The position numbers and the translations under genes were made by a program. A DNA stretch of 44,937 bases from Acetatifactor sp. Lineage in GTDB: Bacteria > Bacillota > Clostridia > Lachnospirales > Lachnospiraceae. How positions within the stretch are numbered: position 1 is the first letter of the stretch; each line of letters opens with the position of its first letter. The notes under the pieces were generated by a model. It saw only the letters and a program-made list of their open reading frames with translations. It was not told the DNA's origin and searched no databases. Location: NCBI GenBank assembly GCA_016293615.1, contig JAEDDX010000016.1, forward strand, positions 1-44,937, in the 5' to 3' direction. Of this stretch, positions 32,728-42,285 are shown in pieces.

Positions 32728-34014
32728 ATGCGTATTCGGGAACTGATCGTATATCGTAATTTTGAGGAAGGAGAGCTCCTGCAGGATATGGACTGTCTGA
32801 TGACCCACTATCGGGATGAGGGCATGACAGAGTATCACAGAGGCCTGCTGTATGACTGTATTCATCGTCTGATTGAGCTTGCGGGGCATTACGGCTTCCA
32901 TGGAAATCTGTGGCACTGCTACCTTGCGAACCTTCTGGTCAACAATGAAAACAGCTACAGCTGTGCCTGCGAGATCCGCGGAGAGATCGAAGGAAGCATC
33001 AACGAAGCGGTTCTCCATGATATCCTGATTTTAAAAGAGCTGTACGATTATGATTTTAAGGCAATGACCGATTTTTTGCAGGTGCCTGAGTTCGCTTTGA
33101 TTGAGAATTATACCATCGGTGCGGTTGAGAGTAAGGTCTACAATGCCAGAATCTGCCGCCGTATATGCGAGCTGGCCGAGAAATTCTGCTGTGACAATAC
33201 CCCCGAGGAGATGAAGGCGACCCTGACACAGTTTTACAAAGAATACGGTGTCGGCAGATTCGGTCTCCACAAATCCTTCCGCGTGGTCAGAGATGCGCAG
33301 GGAGTACATATCGTGCCGATTTTAAACATCGCACATGTGACCCTGAACGATATCGTCGGGTATGAGATTCCCAAGAAGAAGCTGACTGACAACACAGATG
33401 CCTTTGTGGCCGGCAAGAAGGCGAACAACTGCCTGCTCTTCGGCGATGCGGGAACCGGTAAGTCTTCCTCCATCAAGGCCATCGCCAATGAATATTATGC
33501 CAAGGGACTGAGAATCATCGAGATTTATAAGCATCAGTTCCAGGACCTCAATGATGTCATCAGCCAGATTAAGAACAGAAATTACAAATTTATCATCTAC
33601 ATGGATGATTTGAGTTTTGAAGAGTTTGAGATCGAATACAAGTATCTGAAGGCAGTGATCGAGGGCGGCCTTGAGAAAAAGCCCGACAATATTCTGATCT
33701 ATGCGACCTCAAACCGCAGACACCTGATTCGCGAGAACTACAGCGATAAGGAGGAGATCCGGCAGGATATGCATACCGGCGATACCGTACAGGAGAAGCT
33801 TTCCCTGGTATACCGTTTCGGTGTGACCATTTATTTCGGCTCACCGAACAAAAAGCAGTTCCAGGAGATCGTGAAGACCCTTGCCGGTAAAAACGGTATC
33901 ACGATGCCGGAGGAGGAGCTTCTGGCAGAGGCAAATAAGTGGGAGCTTTCACACGGCGGACTGTCCGGCAGAAGCGCGCAGCAGTTTGTGGACTATCTGC
34001 TCGGCATGCAGTGA
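32728..34014 (+). CDS. DUF815 AAA+ ATPase
   Basis: The 428-residue protein belongs to the DUF815 (COG2607) group of AAA+ ATPases. Walker A is LFGDAGTGKSSS near residue 236 and Walker B is FIIYMDDLSFEEFE, followed by a YATSNRRHLI sensor-like stretch. The N-terminal half is helical and without a recognised domain. The family's cellular role is not established. AGGAGG 5 nt before the ATG gives a clear start. It sits between pheA (11 nt upstream) and ppx. Confidence 0.85.
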   Translation: MRIRELIVYRNFEEGELLQDMDCLMTHYRDEGMTEYHRGLLYDCIHRLIELAGHYGFHGNLWHCYLANLLVNNENSYSCACEIRGEIEGSINEAVLHDILILKELYDYDFKAMTDFLQVPEFALIENYTIGAVESKVYNARICRRICELAEKFCCDNTPEEMKATLTQFYKEYGVGRFGLHKSFRVVRDAQGVHIVPILNIAHVTLNDIVGYEIPKKKLTDNTDAFVAGKKANNCLLFGDAGTGKSSSIKAIANEYYAKGLRIIEIYKHQFQDLNDVISQIKNRNYKFIIYMDDLSFEEFEIEYKYLKAVIEGGLEKKPDNILIYATSNRRHLIRENYSDKEEIRQDMHTGDTVQEKLSLVYRFGVTIYFGSPNKKQFQEIVKTLAGKNGITMPEEELLAEANKWELSHGGLSGRSAQQFVDYLLGMQ

Positions 34015-34053
34015 CAGTGATTACAGTACAAAAATAAGAAGGGGGACGGGCCG

Positions 34054-35598
34054 GTGAGCGTAAAAACCTTTGCAGCAATTGAAGTGGGAAGCTTTGAACT
34101 GACCATGAAGATATTTGAATTCTCCGGAAAAAACAACATGCGGGAGATCGACTGTGTCAGAAAAAGGCTGGACCTCGGAACGGACACCTATTCCGATGGT
34201 ATTATCAGCAATGAAAAGATGGAAGAGCTGTGCAGGACTCTGAAGGAATTCGGCAGCATTATGCGCTCTTATCAGGTTGACGACTACAAGGCCTACGGCA
34301 CCAGCGCCATCCGCGAGACAAAAAATACAGCCATCATTCTGAATCAGATCGCGCTTCGCACCGGCATCCGTATGGAGGTGTTAAGCAACTCTGAGCAGCG
34401 CTTTCTGGATTACAAGGCGGTGGCCTCCAGAGAAGACAGCTTCCGCAGGATCATTGAGGAAAAAACGGCAATCCTGGATATCGGCGGCGGAAGCATCCAG
34501 ATTTCACTCTTTGACAACGACACCCTGGTATCCACCCAGAACCTGCTTCTTGGCGTGCTTCGCATTCAGGAGTACATGCACCATTTCGAAGTAAACCGCG
34601 CAGCGAGTGAAAACTTTATCTCAGAGATGGCCATGGCTCAGCTCAATCCTTACAAGAAGCTGTATATGAAGGACCGACAGGTCAGCAATCTGATCGTGAT
34701 TGATGAGTATATGGCGCCCTGGGCGGTCAGACAAAGCGCTGAGGCTGAGACGAAGGGTGCAATGGACTGGGATGTTTTTCGCAGGATGAAGGAGAGGCTC
34801 CGCACGGAGACTTTGGCTCACCTGTCCGCACAGATGGGGATCTCCGAGGAGAAAATACCCCTCATGTACATCAGCGCCGTTTTGACGGACTGCATCGCCA
34901 ATCTGATGGGTGTACAGCAGATTTATGTACCCGGGGCGACTCTTTGCGACGGAATCGCTTATGAGTATGCGGAGAAAATCAACATGTTCCGGGGAGAGCA
35001 CGACTTTGAGAAAGATATCATTGCCTGTGCGATGAATATCAGCAAGCGGTATATGGGCAGCAGAAAGCGCTCCGAGACCCTGGAGAGTATCACGGCAACC
35101 ATATTTGACGCCATGAAGAAGGTGCATGGTCTCGGAAAAAGAGAAAGACTGTATCTGCGCCTGGCAGCCATATTGCACGACTGCGGCAAATATATCAGCA
35201 TGATGAATATCGGGGAATCCTCCTATAACATCATCATGGCGACCGAGATCATCGGCTTGTCCCACACGGAGAGAAAGATCGTCGCCGGCGTGGTGCGGTT
35301 CAATCACAGCAGGTTCGAGTATTACGGTCAGCAGAGCGGCAACGATATTCTGGACAAGGATTCTTACTTAACGGTTGCCAAGCTGACGGCCATTCTTCGT
35401 CTTGCAAGCGGACTCGACCGAAGCCACAAGCAGAAGCTGATTGGGGTGAAGGCGGCAGTGAAGGACGGACAGCTGGTTCTGACGGCAGACTCCTCGGAGG
35501 ATATCACACTGGAGAAGGGGTTCTTTGAGGAAAAGAAAGACTTCTTCGTGGAAGTGTTCAGCCTGGAGCCGGTGCTGAAGCAGAGAAAGACATTTTAG
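34054..35598 (+). CDS. ppx: Ppx/GppA exopolyphosphatase with HD domain
   Basis: The 514-residue protein has the sugar-kinase/Hsp70-type fold of Ppx/GppA (AIEVGSFELTMKIFE, GTSAIRETKN, LDIGGGSIQISLFD). A C-terminal HD domain follows (LAAILHDCGKYISMMN, SHTERKIVAGVVRFNHS). Ppx removes phosphate from polyphosphate ends; GppA hydrolyses pppGpp, and the two cannot be separated by eye. The neighbouring ppk1 favours polyphosphate. It uses a GTG start at 34054 behind AAGGGGG. Confidence 0.92.
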   Translation: MSVKTFAAIEVGSFELTMKIFEFSGKNNMREIDCVRKRLDLGTDTYSDGIISNEKMEELCRTLKEFGSIMRSYQVDDYKAYGTSAIRETKNTAIILNQIALRTGIRMEVLSNSEQRFLDYKAVASREDSFRRIIEEKTAILDIGGGSIQISLFDNDTLVSTQNLLLGVLRIQEYMHHFEVNRAASENFISEMAMAQLNPYKKLYMKDRQVSNLIVIDEYMAPWAVRQSAEAETKGAMDWDVFRRMKERLRTETLAHLSAQMGISEEKIPLMYISAVLTDCIANLMGVQQIYVPGATLCDGIAYEYAEKINMFRGEHDFEKDIIACAMNISKRYMGSRKRSETLESITATIFDAMKKVHGLGKRERLYLRLAAILHDCGKYISMMNIGESSYNIIMATEIIGLSHTERKIVAGVVRFNHSRFEYYGQQSGNDILDKDSYLTVAKLTAILRLASGLDRSHKQKLIGVKAAVKDGQLVLTADSSEDITLEKGFFEEKKDFFVEVFSLEPVLKQRKTF

Positions 35599-35695
35599 AA
35601 TACAATACATTCCTGTCGCGGCGTGTCCTTGACAGGATCGAAAAACATAGCAGTATGCGGCGAAGGATACATGCTTCGCCCGGAAATGGGGTTGT

Positions 35696-37822
35696 ATGGG
35701 TACAGTTGATTTTACGAGCACAAAATATTATACCAACAGAGAGCTTTCCTGGATCCTCTTTGACCGGAGAGTGCTCAACGAGGCCAGAGACAAGACGATT
35801 CCTCTGTTTGAACGGTTGAAGTTTTTGAGTATCACTGCTTCCAATCTGGATGAGTTTTTCATGGTCAGGGTCGCTTCCCTCAAGGATATGGTGAACGCGG
35901 GATACGACAAGAAGGATATTGCCGGCATGAAGCCTGCCGAACAGCTCGAGGCGATCGACAAAGCCATCCATGAACTTGTCGAGCTGCAGTATTCCACCTG
36001 GAACCGTTCCCTCGTGCCGAAGCTTGCAAAGAGCGGGCTGCAGATCGTAGAGAAGCACGAGGACTTAACGGCAGAGGACGGCGCTTTTGTGGACCGGTAT
36101 TTTGAACAGAATGTCTATCCCGTGCTGACACCGATGGCAGTCGACTCCTCCAGACCGTTCCCTCTGGTCAGGAATAAGTCGTTGAACATCGCGGCGCTGG
36201 TGAGCAAGAAGACGGACCCCGAAGAGCTGGAGTTTGCAACGGTTCAGGTGCCCAGCGTGCTGAACCGGATCGTTCTGCTGCCGACGGACGGCAAGGGCAA
36301 GAGAATCATTTTCCTCGAAGAGATCATCGAGAGAAATATGAACAGACTGTTCTTAAACTATGATATCGTATGTGCGCATCCTTTCCGTATTATGAGAAAT
36401 GCGGACCTTACGATCGATGAGGATGAAGCGGCAGACCTGCTCAAGGAGATCGAGAAGCAGATCAAGAAGCGCCAGTGGGGCGAAGCGATTCGTCTGGAAG
36501 TGGAAGAGGGCATGGATAAACGCCTGTTGAAGATCCTGAAAAAGGAACTTCATATGGGGGAGCAGAATATCTACCAGATCAACGGTCCACTGGATTTGAC
36601 CGTTCTGATGAAAATCTATGGTCTGGAAGGCTTTGATGCGCTCAAGACGCCCAAATACACACCGCAGACCGTCCCCGAACTGCCTGCGGGCTGTGATATC
36701 TTTGAACAGATCAGAAAGGGAGATGTCCTGATGCATCATCCCTATCAGAGCTTTGAGCCTGTGGTAGAGTTCATCCGTCAGGCGGCGAAAGACCCTAAGG
36801 TGCTTGCGATCAAGCAGACCCTGTACCGTGTCAGCGGCAATTCTCCGATCATTGCCGCACTGGCTCAGGCGGCTGAGAACGGCAAGCAGGTGTCGGTACT
36901 GGTTGAGCTGAAGGCCCGCTTTGACGAAGAGAACAATATCGGCTGGGCGAGAATGCTGGAGAAGGCCGGCTGCCATGTCATCTATGGTCTGGTAGGCTTG
37001 AAAACCCACAGCAAGATCACTCTGGTTGTCAGAAAAGAAGAAGACGGCATTCGACGCTATGTACATCTTGGCACCGGAAATTACAATGATTCCACTGCAA
37101 AGCTCTATACCGACATTGGTCTGTTGACCTGCAACGTTGCAGTCGGGGAGGATGCTACGGCAGTCTTCAATATGCTGTCCGGTTATTCCGAGCCGCTTGG
37201 CTGGAATAAGCTGAGTGTGGCGCCCCTGTGGCTGAAGGATAAGTTCCTGTACCTGATCGACCGGGAGAAAAAGCATGCTGCCGCAGGACGTCCGGCGCGC
37301 ATTGTGGCGAAGATGAATTCCCTCTGTGACAGAGATATCATTGCGGCATTGTATGCGGCTGCCGCTGCCGGTGTGAAGATCGACCTGATCGTGCGCGGTA
37401 TCTGCTGCCTGAAAGTTGGTATCAAGGATGTCAGTGAGAATATCTCGGTGCGCTCTATCGTAGGCAATTTCCTGGAACACAGCCGAATCTTTTATTTCTA
37501 TAACGATGATAATTACGAGGTATATTGTGCAAGCGCAGACTGGATGCCCAGGAATCTGGAGAGGCGTGTGGAGATCATGTTCCCGATCGAAAGTCAGGCG
37601 CTGAAGGAGGAACTGGTTCATATTCTGGAGAGTCAGCTCAAGGATAACAGAAAGGCTTCCGTACTGCAGGCTGACGGTACCTATGTCAAGCCCGACAGGA
37701 GAGGCAAGAGCATGCTCAATTCCCAGGATGCATTCTGCTGGGAGGCGATTGAGCGGGCGAAGGCCGCAGCGGAGCAGACGACGATGGAGACCAGAACCTT
37801 CATCCCCAAAATGCATCAATAA
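35696..37822 (+). CDS. ppk1: polyphosphate kinase 1
   Basis: PPK1 reversibly makes polyphosphate from ATP. The 708-residue protein begins with YYTNRELSWILFD, has the autophosphorylated catalytic His expected at H438 (GLKTHSKI), the second essential His at H595 (FLEHSRI), and HLGTGNYNDSTAKLYTD. Length and domain order are standard. The 97-nt gap after ppx holds two small hairpins (for example 35659-35665 with 35674-35680) and a TTGACA without a convincing -10. Paired with ppx it gives a complete synthesis/degradation unit. Confidence 0.96.
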   Translation: MGTVDFTSTKYYTNRELSWILFDRRVLNEARDKTIPLFERLKFLSITASNLDEFFMVRVASLKDMVNAGYDKKDIAGMKPAEQLEAIDKAIHELVELQYSTWNRSLVPKLAKSGLQIVEKHEDLTAEDGAFVDRYFEQNVYPVLTPMAVDSSRPFPLVRNKSLNIAALVSKKTDPEELEFATVQVPSVLNRIVLLPTDGKGKRIIFLEEIIERNMNRLFLNYDIVCAHPFRIMRNADLTIDEDEAADLLKEIEKQIKKRQWGEAIRLEVEEGMDKRLLKILKKELHMGEQNIYQINGPLDLTVLMKIYGLEGFDALKTPKYTPQTVPELPAGCDIFEQIRKGDVLMHHPYQSFEPVVEFIRQAAKDPKVLAIKQTLYRVSGNSPIIAALAQAAENGKQVSVLVELKARFDEENNIGWARMLEKAGCHVIYGLVGLKTHSKITLVVRKEEDGIRRYVHLGTGNYNDSTAKLYTDIGLLTCNVAVGEDATAVFNMLSGYSEPLGWNKLSVAPLWLKDKFLYLIDREKKHAAAGRPARIVAKMNSLCDRDIIAALYAAAAAGVKIDLIVRGICCLKVGIKDVSENISVRSIVGNFLEHSRIFYFYNDDNYEVYCASADWMPRNLERRVEIMFPIESQALKEELVHILESQLKDNRKASVLQADGTYVKPDRRGKSMLNSQDAFCWEAIERAKAAAEQTTMETRTFIPKMHQ

Positions 37823-37842
37823 TCGTTGAAAGGACAGTTACC

Positions 37843-38430
37843 ATGAGAATTGTTTTGGCTTCCCGGTCGCCCAGGAGAAAGGAACTTCTGGAGCAGATCG
37901 GTGTCGCGTTTGAAATACTGGTCAGTCATGTGGACGAACAGATCACGGAGACAGAACCGGGGAAAGTGGTGGAAGAATTATCCTTTCAGAAGGCAGACGC
38001 GGTTCTTTCCCTTCTGGACAAAGGCAAGGAGGATATTCTCGTTATCGGTTCGGATACGGTCGTTTCGGTCGACGGAGAGATCCTTGGCAAACCCACCGAC
38101 AGAGAGGATGCAGTCAGAATGCTCTCCATGCTTTCCGGCAGAAGCCACGAGGTGTACACCGGCGTGACGCTGCTTTACTTCTGTCAGGCGACCGGACAGG
38201 TGACGGTGAAGTGTTTTCATGAAATGACAAAGGTGAACTTCTACGAGATGTCCGAGGCGGAGATCGCAGCTTATGTAGACAGTCGGGATCCGATGGACAA
38301 AGCGGGCGCTTACGGAATCCAGGGATACTGTGCAAGGTATATCCGCGGAATCGAGGGAGATTATAATACAGTGGTAGGTCTGCCCGTAGGAAGACTTTAT
38401 CAGGAAGGAAAGGAGTGGTTCGATCGATGA
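37843..38430 (+). CDS. maf: Maf-family nucleoside triphosphate pyrophosphatase
   Basis: The 195-residue protein starts with the Maf signature LASRSPRRKELLEQIG, then SDTVVSVDGEILGKP and a C-terminal KAGAYGIQGY. Maf enzymes hydrolyse noncanonical or canonical NTPs (dTTP/UTP or m7GTP) to monophosphate and have been linked to septum control. GAAAGGA precedes the ATG; the stop overlaps the following gene by four bases (ATGA). Confidence 0.94.
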   Translation: MRIVLASRSPRRKELLEQIGVAFEILVSHVDEQITETEPGKVVEELSFQKADAVLSLLDKGKEDILVIGSDTVVSVDGEILGKPTDREDAVRMLSMLSGRSHEVYTGVTLLYFCQATGQVTVKCFHEMTKVNFYEMSEAEIAAYVDSRDPMDKAGAYGIQGYCARYIRGIEGDYNTVVGLPVGRLYQEGKEWFDR

Positions 38431-39083
38431 AAAAGGCAGTTGTGTTTGATTTGGACGGAACGCTTTCGGATTCCATCGCGAGCATCAAGTATTGCGGGGA
38501 CAGAGCAGTGGAACCCTTCGGATACGGACCGTTTTCCGTAGAACAGTACAAATATTTTGTGGGAGACGGCGCCGCAAATCTGGTGAAGAGAATGCTTGCG
38601 GCAGCAGGCGATACGGCACTGGTGCACTTTGATGAGGCTTTCTCCCTGTATAAGAAATACTTCGCCGTGGACTGCATGTATCAGGTGAAGCCATATGACG
38701 GTATCCGGGAGCTTTTGGAAGGACTGAAGGCAGCAGGCTTAAAAATCTGCGTGCTCTCCAACAAACCCCATGACCAGACCATTGATGTCATTGAGACATT
38801 GTTTGGAAAAGGGTATTTTGACATCATTCTGGGTCAAAGAGAGGGCAGCCCGATCAAGCCTGACCCTCACGGCGTTTTCGAAATTATGGACAGACTGGGC
38901 GTTACGCCGGAGGAGGTTCTCTATCTGGGCGACACCGCGACCGATATGAAGACCGGAAAGAGTGCAGGTGCATTTACGGTTGGTGCGCTCTGGGGCTTCA
39001 GACAGCGGGAGGAGCTGGAAGAAGCGGCCGCAGACGCCATTATTTCTCACCCTTTGGAACTGATGGAATATATTCTGAAATGA
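38427..39083 (+). CDS. HAD-family phosphatase (phosphoglycolate phosphatase/PpaX-like)
   Basis: The 218-residue haloacid-dehalogenase hydrolase shows motif I FDLDGTLSDS (nucleophile Asp), motif II VLSNKP, the Lys in SPIKPDP and motif IV YLGDTATDM, with a helical cap typical of Gph-like enzymes. Substrate is undecided (phosphoglycolate, pyrophosphate or a nucleotide). The ATG at 38427 overlaps the maf stop; AAAGGAG is upstream. It is the last gene of the ppx-ppk1-maf run. Confidence 0.9.
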   Translation: MKKAVVFDLDGTLSDSIASIKYCGDRAVEPFGYGPFSVEQYKYFVGDGAANLVKRMLAAAGDTALVHFDEAFSLYKKYFAVDCMYQVKPYDGIRELLEGLKAAGLKICVLSNKPHDQTIDVIETLFGKGYFDIILGQREGSPIKPDPHGVFEIMDRLGVTPEEVLYLGDTATDMKTGKSAGAFTVGALWGFRQREELEEAAADAIISHPLELMEYILK

Positions 39084-39097
39084 GAGAATAAATCATA

Positions 39098-39126
39098 TTG
39101 ACAGATGGTACATTCCATTGTAGTAT
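39098..39126 (+). promoter_or_regulatory. promoter of the small acidic protein gene
   Basis: Perfect TTGACA at 39098-39103, 17-nt spacer, TAGTAT at 39121-39126. Confidence 0.8.
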
Positions 39127-39165
39127 GTGTGATGAAAAATCCTGACAGGTAAGGAGGGTGACGAT

Positions 39166-39429
39166 ATGCGAGTGTATGATGATGATGTTCTGGAGTGTTT
39201 CCTTGACAATCAGCTTCAGCTTTTCCCCAGAAGAGTCGCAGAGACCTTGGAAGAGGCAGAGGATTTCCTCGTAGAATGCATGGCGGTTGTAGTGAATTCC
39301 GTGCAGGAAGTGGTAGAGTACTTCGAAGAAGAGGGAATCGACATGGAAGGCGCAATGGATGAAGAAATCCTGGACGCTGACGAAGTGTTTGACATCGGCG
39401 ACGGAAGATATCTGATTGTTCAGGCATAA
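39166..39429 (+). CDS. small acidic conserved-looking protein, unknown function
   Basis: The 87-residue very acidic protein (MRVYDDDVLECFLDNQLQLF, then a Glu/Asp-rich helical middle, ending FDIGDGRYLIVQA) has no recognised motif. AAGGAGGGTG before the ATG, a strong promoter and a strong terminator show that it is a real, separately expressed gene. From memory, similar Lachnospiraceae proteins are sometimes labelled glyoxalase; I see no metal-binding residues to support that. Confidence 0.8.
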   Translation: MRVYDDDVLECFLDNQLQLFPRRVAETLEEAEDFLVECMAVVVNSVQEVVEYFEEEGIDMEGAMDEEILDADEVFDIGDGRYLIVQA

Positions 39430-39462
39430 GGAATGTGAGATTTGTAATCAGTATGAGAATAC

Positions 39463-39501
39463 AATAAGGCGGAGGGGTTCAGACCTTCCGCCTTATTTTT
39501 G
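39463..39501. terminator. strong, probably bidirectional terminator
   Basis: A 14-bp stem (39463-39476 with 39484-39497, one G-U) with a 7-nt loop and T run lies between the convergent acidic-protein and PHP genes. Confidence 0.88.
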
Positions 39502-39507
39502 TAGCAT

Positions 39508-40392
39508 TTACAGATAGGAAATTTTTGCCTGTTTGATTGGCTGCAGCAGCTCTTCCGGAACAAACAGCCTGCCGTAACCGACCGCGAGGTCCAGCCCCGG
39601 CTTGTTGTCTCCGTGGAAATCACTGCCGCCGCTTAACAATAAATCATACTTAGCGGCAAGAGCGCGAATTTCCCGCTCCTCATGCGGTTTGTAGGTACTG
39701 TAGATCGCCTCGATTCCGCGAAGTCCTGCCTGCTTTAATTCGCCGACCAGCTTGTCCAGATTTTTATCACTCAAATGATACAGGATCGGATGGGCGAGAA
39801 TCGGGACGCCGCCGGCGCCTAAGATCAGCGACACTGCCTGGGCAGGCGTGATCTTTTCTCTGGGAACATAGCAGGGACAGTAATCGCCGACATAGCGTTC
39901 AAAGGCCTCCCTGACACTTGAGACATATCCTTTTTTCAGCATATAGTTCGCATAATGTGCTCTGGTAATCACAGCGTCCGGAAATTCATGAAGCAAAGCC
40001 TCATAGGTGATATCCATACCTGCCTCCTGCAGCAGACGACACATCTTCTGATTGCGAAGGGTGCGGGAATCCACAAACTCCTGCAGCTTACCCGCAAAGC
40101 TCTCATTATGATGATCGAGATACAGGCCGACGATGTGAACGTCCTGCCCGAAGTATTCACTGGAAAGCTCAATACCGGGAATGATCTCAGGGACAGTATC
40201 TGCCTGTTCGGGAGAGAGTGTGGTGCGCAGCATTTCTGCATATGCAATCGCCTCGTCCAGACCATCCACGGTATCATGGTCGGTCAGGGCAAAAGCAGCC
40301 AGTCCTTTTTCAATGGCATAGTCCACCAGCTGAGTGGGGGTATAGGTTCCGTCCGAACAGGTGGAGTGTACATGTAAATCTATCTGCCGCAT
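39508..40392 (-). CDS. PHP-domain phosphoesterase (nucleoside bisphosphate phosphatase/RNase AM-like)
   Basis: The 294-residue protein has the four PHP metal motifs: HVHSTCSDGT, TDHDTVDG, IPGIELS and SGGSDFHGD, plus ITRAHYANYMLKKGY. This pattern fits the YciV/RNase AM and 3',5'-nucleoside bisphosphate phosphatase group, which act on phosphate esters or RNA 5' ends; activity cannot be chosen by eye. AAAGGAG lies upstream on the minus strand. It follows the ABC-F gene by 41 nt and is probably co-transcribed with it. Confidence 0.88.
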   Translation of the reverse strand: MRQIDLHVHSTCSDGTYTPTQLVDYAIEKGLAAFALTDHDTVDGLDEAIAYAEMLRTTLSPEQADTVPEIIPGIELSSEYFGQDVHIVGLYLDHHNESFAGKLQEFVDSRTLRNQKMCRLLQEAGMDITYEALLHEFPDAVITRAHYANYMLKKGYVSSVREAFERYVGDYCPCYVPREKITPAQAVSLILGAGGVPILAHPILYHLSDKNLDKLVGELKQAGLRGIEAIYSTYKPHEEREIRALAAKYDLLLSGGSDFHGDNKPGLDLAVGYGRLFVPEELLQPIKQAKISYL

Positions 40393-40433
40393 GTTTTTTC
40401 AACTCCTTTTCGCGCAGCCGTCCGGCTTTTTCC

Positions 40434-42071
40434 TTAGTCCTCGTCATCTTCCTTATTCGCGGTAAATACGGTTCTCTTACGCGCCATCTCATCACTTGCC
40501 AGGTATTCATCGTAAGTGGTGATCTTGTCGATGATGGTTCCGTTGGCGAGAATCTCGATAATACGGTTGGCAGTGGTCTGGACAAACTGATGGTCGTGGC
40601 AGGAGAAAAGTGCGACTCCGGGGAACTTGATCAGACCGTTGTTCAGTGCGGTGATGGATTCCATGTCGAGGTGGTTGGTGGGCTCATCCAGAATCAGACA
40701 GTTTGCACCGCTGATCATCATCTTGGAGAGCAGGCAGCGCACCTTCTCACCACCGGAGAGGACCTTGACCTTTTTGACACCGTCTTCGCCTGCGAAGAGC
40801 ATACGGCCGAGGAAGCCTCTTACATAAGTGACATCCTTCACGGGAGAGTAGCCTGTCAGCCAGTCGGTGATGGTCAGATCGTTGTTGAACTCCTCGGTGC
40901 TGTCCTTGGGGAAATAAGCCTGGGAGGTGGTAACGCCCCACTTGAAGCTTCCCTCGTCCGGCTCCATCTCACCCATCAGGATCTGGAAGAGAGTGGTCTT
41001 AGCCAGCTCGTTGCTGCCGACGAAGGCGATCTTGTCATCATGGCCCATGACGAAGCTGATATCATCCAGTACCTTCTCGCCGTTGATCGTCTTGGAGAGA
41101 TGCTCCACAGTGAGAACCTCGTTTCCGATCTCACGGTCAGGACGGAAGTCAATGTAGGGATATTTTCTGCTGGACGGTTTGATCTCATCCAGCTCGATTT
41201 TCTCCAGGGCACGTTTTCTGGAAGTGGCCTGCTTGGACTTGGAAGCGTTTGCGGAGAAGCGGGAGATGAACTCCTGCAGTTCCTTGATTTTCTCTTCCTT
41301 CTTCTTGTTTGCTTCCTTCATCTGCTTCACAAGCAGCTGGCTGGATTCATACCAGAAGTCGTAGTTGCCGGCATACAGCTGAATCTTGCCGTAGTCGATA
41401 TCGGCAGTGTGGGTACAGACCTTGTTCAGGAAGTAACGGTCGTGGGAGACAACGATAACGGTGTTTTCGAAGTCGATCAGAAAATCCTCAAGCCATGCGA
41501 TCGCATCCAGATCCAGATGGTTGGTAGGCTCGTCGAGAAGCAGAATGTCAGGATTGCCGAACAGTGCCTTCGCAAGCAGAACCTTAACCTTAACATTACC
41601 GTCCAGATCTCTCATCATAGAGTAGTGATATTCCGGTCCGATGCCCAGACCGTTTAACAGCATGGCGGCGTTGGACTCTGCCTCCCAGCCGTCCATCTCG
41701 GCAAACTCGGCTTCCAGTTCACTGGCACGAATACCATCCTCGTCGGAGAAGTCTTCCTTTGCGTAGATCGCGTCCTTCTCTTTCATGATCTGGTAGAGAC
41801 GCTCGTTGCCCATAATGACGGTATCCATTACCACATAGTCATCATACTTAAAGTGATCCTGCTCCAGAACGGAGAGCCTTTGCCCGGGCGTGATCACAAC
41901 ATCCCCCTTTGTGGTCTCGAGCTTGCCGGAGAGAATTTTTAAAAAGGTGGATTTGCCGGCTCCGTTTGCACCGATCAAGCCGTAGCAGTTGCCTTCCGTA
42001 AATTTGATGTTGACATCTTCAAAAAGCGCTTTTTTGCCGATTCGAAGAGTTACATTGTTTGCACTAATCAT
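40434..42071 (-). CDS. ABC-F ATPase, YbiT-like
   Basis: This 545-residue protein has two ATP-binding cassettes, an interdomain linker of the ABC-F type (KQMKEANKKKEEKIKELQEF) and no membrane helices; ABC-F proteins act on the ribosome. NBD1 has Walker A GANGAGKST (34-42) but its signature reads LDGNVKV instead of LSGGQ. NBD2 has a standard LSGGEKV signature but Walker A GSNELAKTT. Both have LDEPTNHLD. The degenerate NBD1 signature recalls YbiT. It is not clearly of the antibiotic-resistance subgroups. AGAGG is 10 nt upstream of the ATG. Confidence 0.92.
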   Translation of the reverse strand: MISANNVTLRIGKKALFEDVNIKFTEGNCYGLIGANGAGKSTFLKILSGKLETTKGDVVITPGQRLSVLEQDHFKYDDYVVMDTVIMGNERLYQIMKEKDAIYAKEDFSDEDGIRASELEAEFAEMDGWEAESNAAMLLNGLGIGPEYHYSMMRDLDGNVKVKVLLAKALFGNPDILLLDEPTNHLDLDAIAWLEDFLIDFENTVIVVSHDRYFLNKVCTHTADIDYGKIQLYAGNYDFWYESSQLLVKQMKEANKKKEEKIKELQEFISRFSANASKSKQATSRKRALEKIELDEIKPSSRKYPYIDFRPDREIGNEVLTVEHLSKTINGEKVLDDISFVMGHDDKIAFVGSNELAKTTLFQILMGEMEPDEGSFKWGVTTSQAYFPKDSTEEFNNDLTITDWLTGYSPVKDVTYVRGFLGRMLFAGEDGVKKVKVLSGGEKVRCLLSKMMISGANCLILDEPTNHLDMESITALNNGLIKFPGVALFSCHDHQFVQTTANRIIEILANGTIIDKITTYDEYLASDEMARKRTVFTANKEDDED

Positions 42072-42128
42072 GTTTTTGAAACCTCTTTTTTCTCATAATT
42101 GATAATTCGTTCACAAGTCACTTCTTTC

Positions 42129-42156
42129 ATTATACACAACAAATGCTTTTTTTCAA
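42129..42156 (-). promoter_or_regulatory. promoter of the ABC-F/PHP operon
   Basis: On the minus strand TTGAAA (42151-42156), 16-nt spacer, TATAAT (42129-42134), with a leader of about 50 nt. Confidence 0.78.
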
Positions 42157-42211
42157 GTTCAACCTATTAAAAGGTGCACGAAAAGAGAAAGTGCTGCAAA
42201 GGCGTTTTTGC

Positions 42212-42240
42212 TTGCGAAAAACAGATAAAAAAAGTATAAT
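42212..42240 (+). promoter_or_regulatory. promoter of the LacI-sensor diguanylate cyclase gene
   Basis: TTGCGA at 42212-42217, 17-nt spacer, perfect TATAAT at 42235-42240; divergent from the ABC-F promoter. Confidence 0.78.
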
Positions 42241-42285
42241 TGAAATAGAATCAACCTTTCGGTAATTCAAACAATGGGAGGGCAC

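Noticed and set aside
36353..37819. 488-codon minus-strand frame
   Set aside because: Antisense to ppk1, whose catalytic residues are all in place on the plus strand.
40218..41657. 479-codon plus-strand frame
   Set aside because: Antisense to the ABC-F and PHP genes, which have complete motifs; composition is that of a shadow frame.
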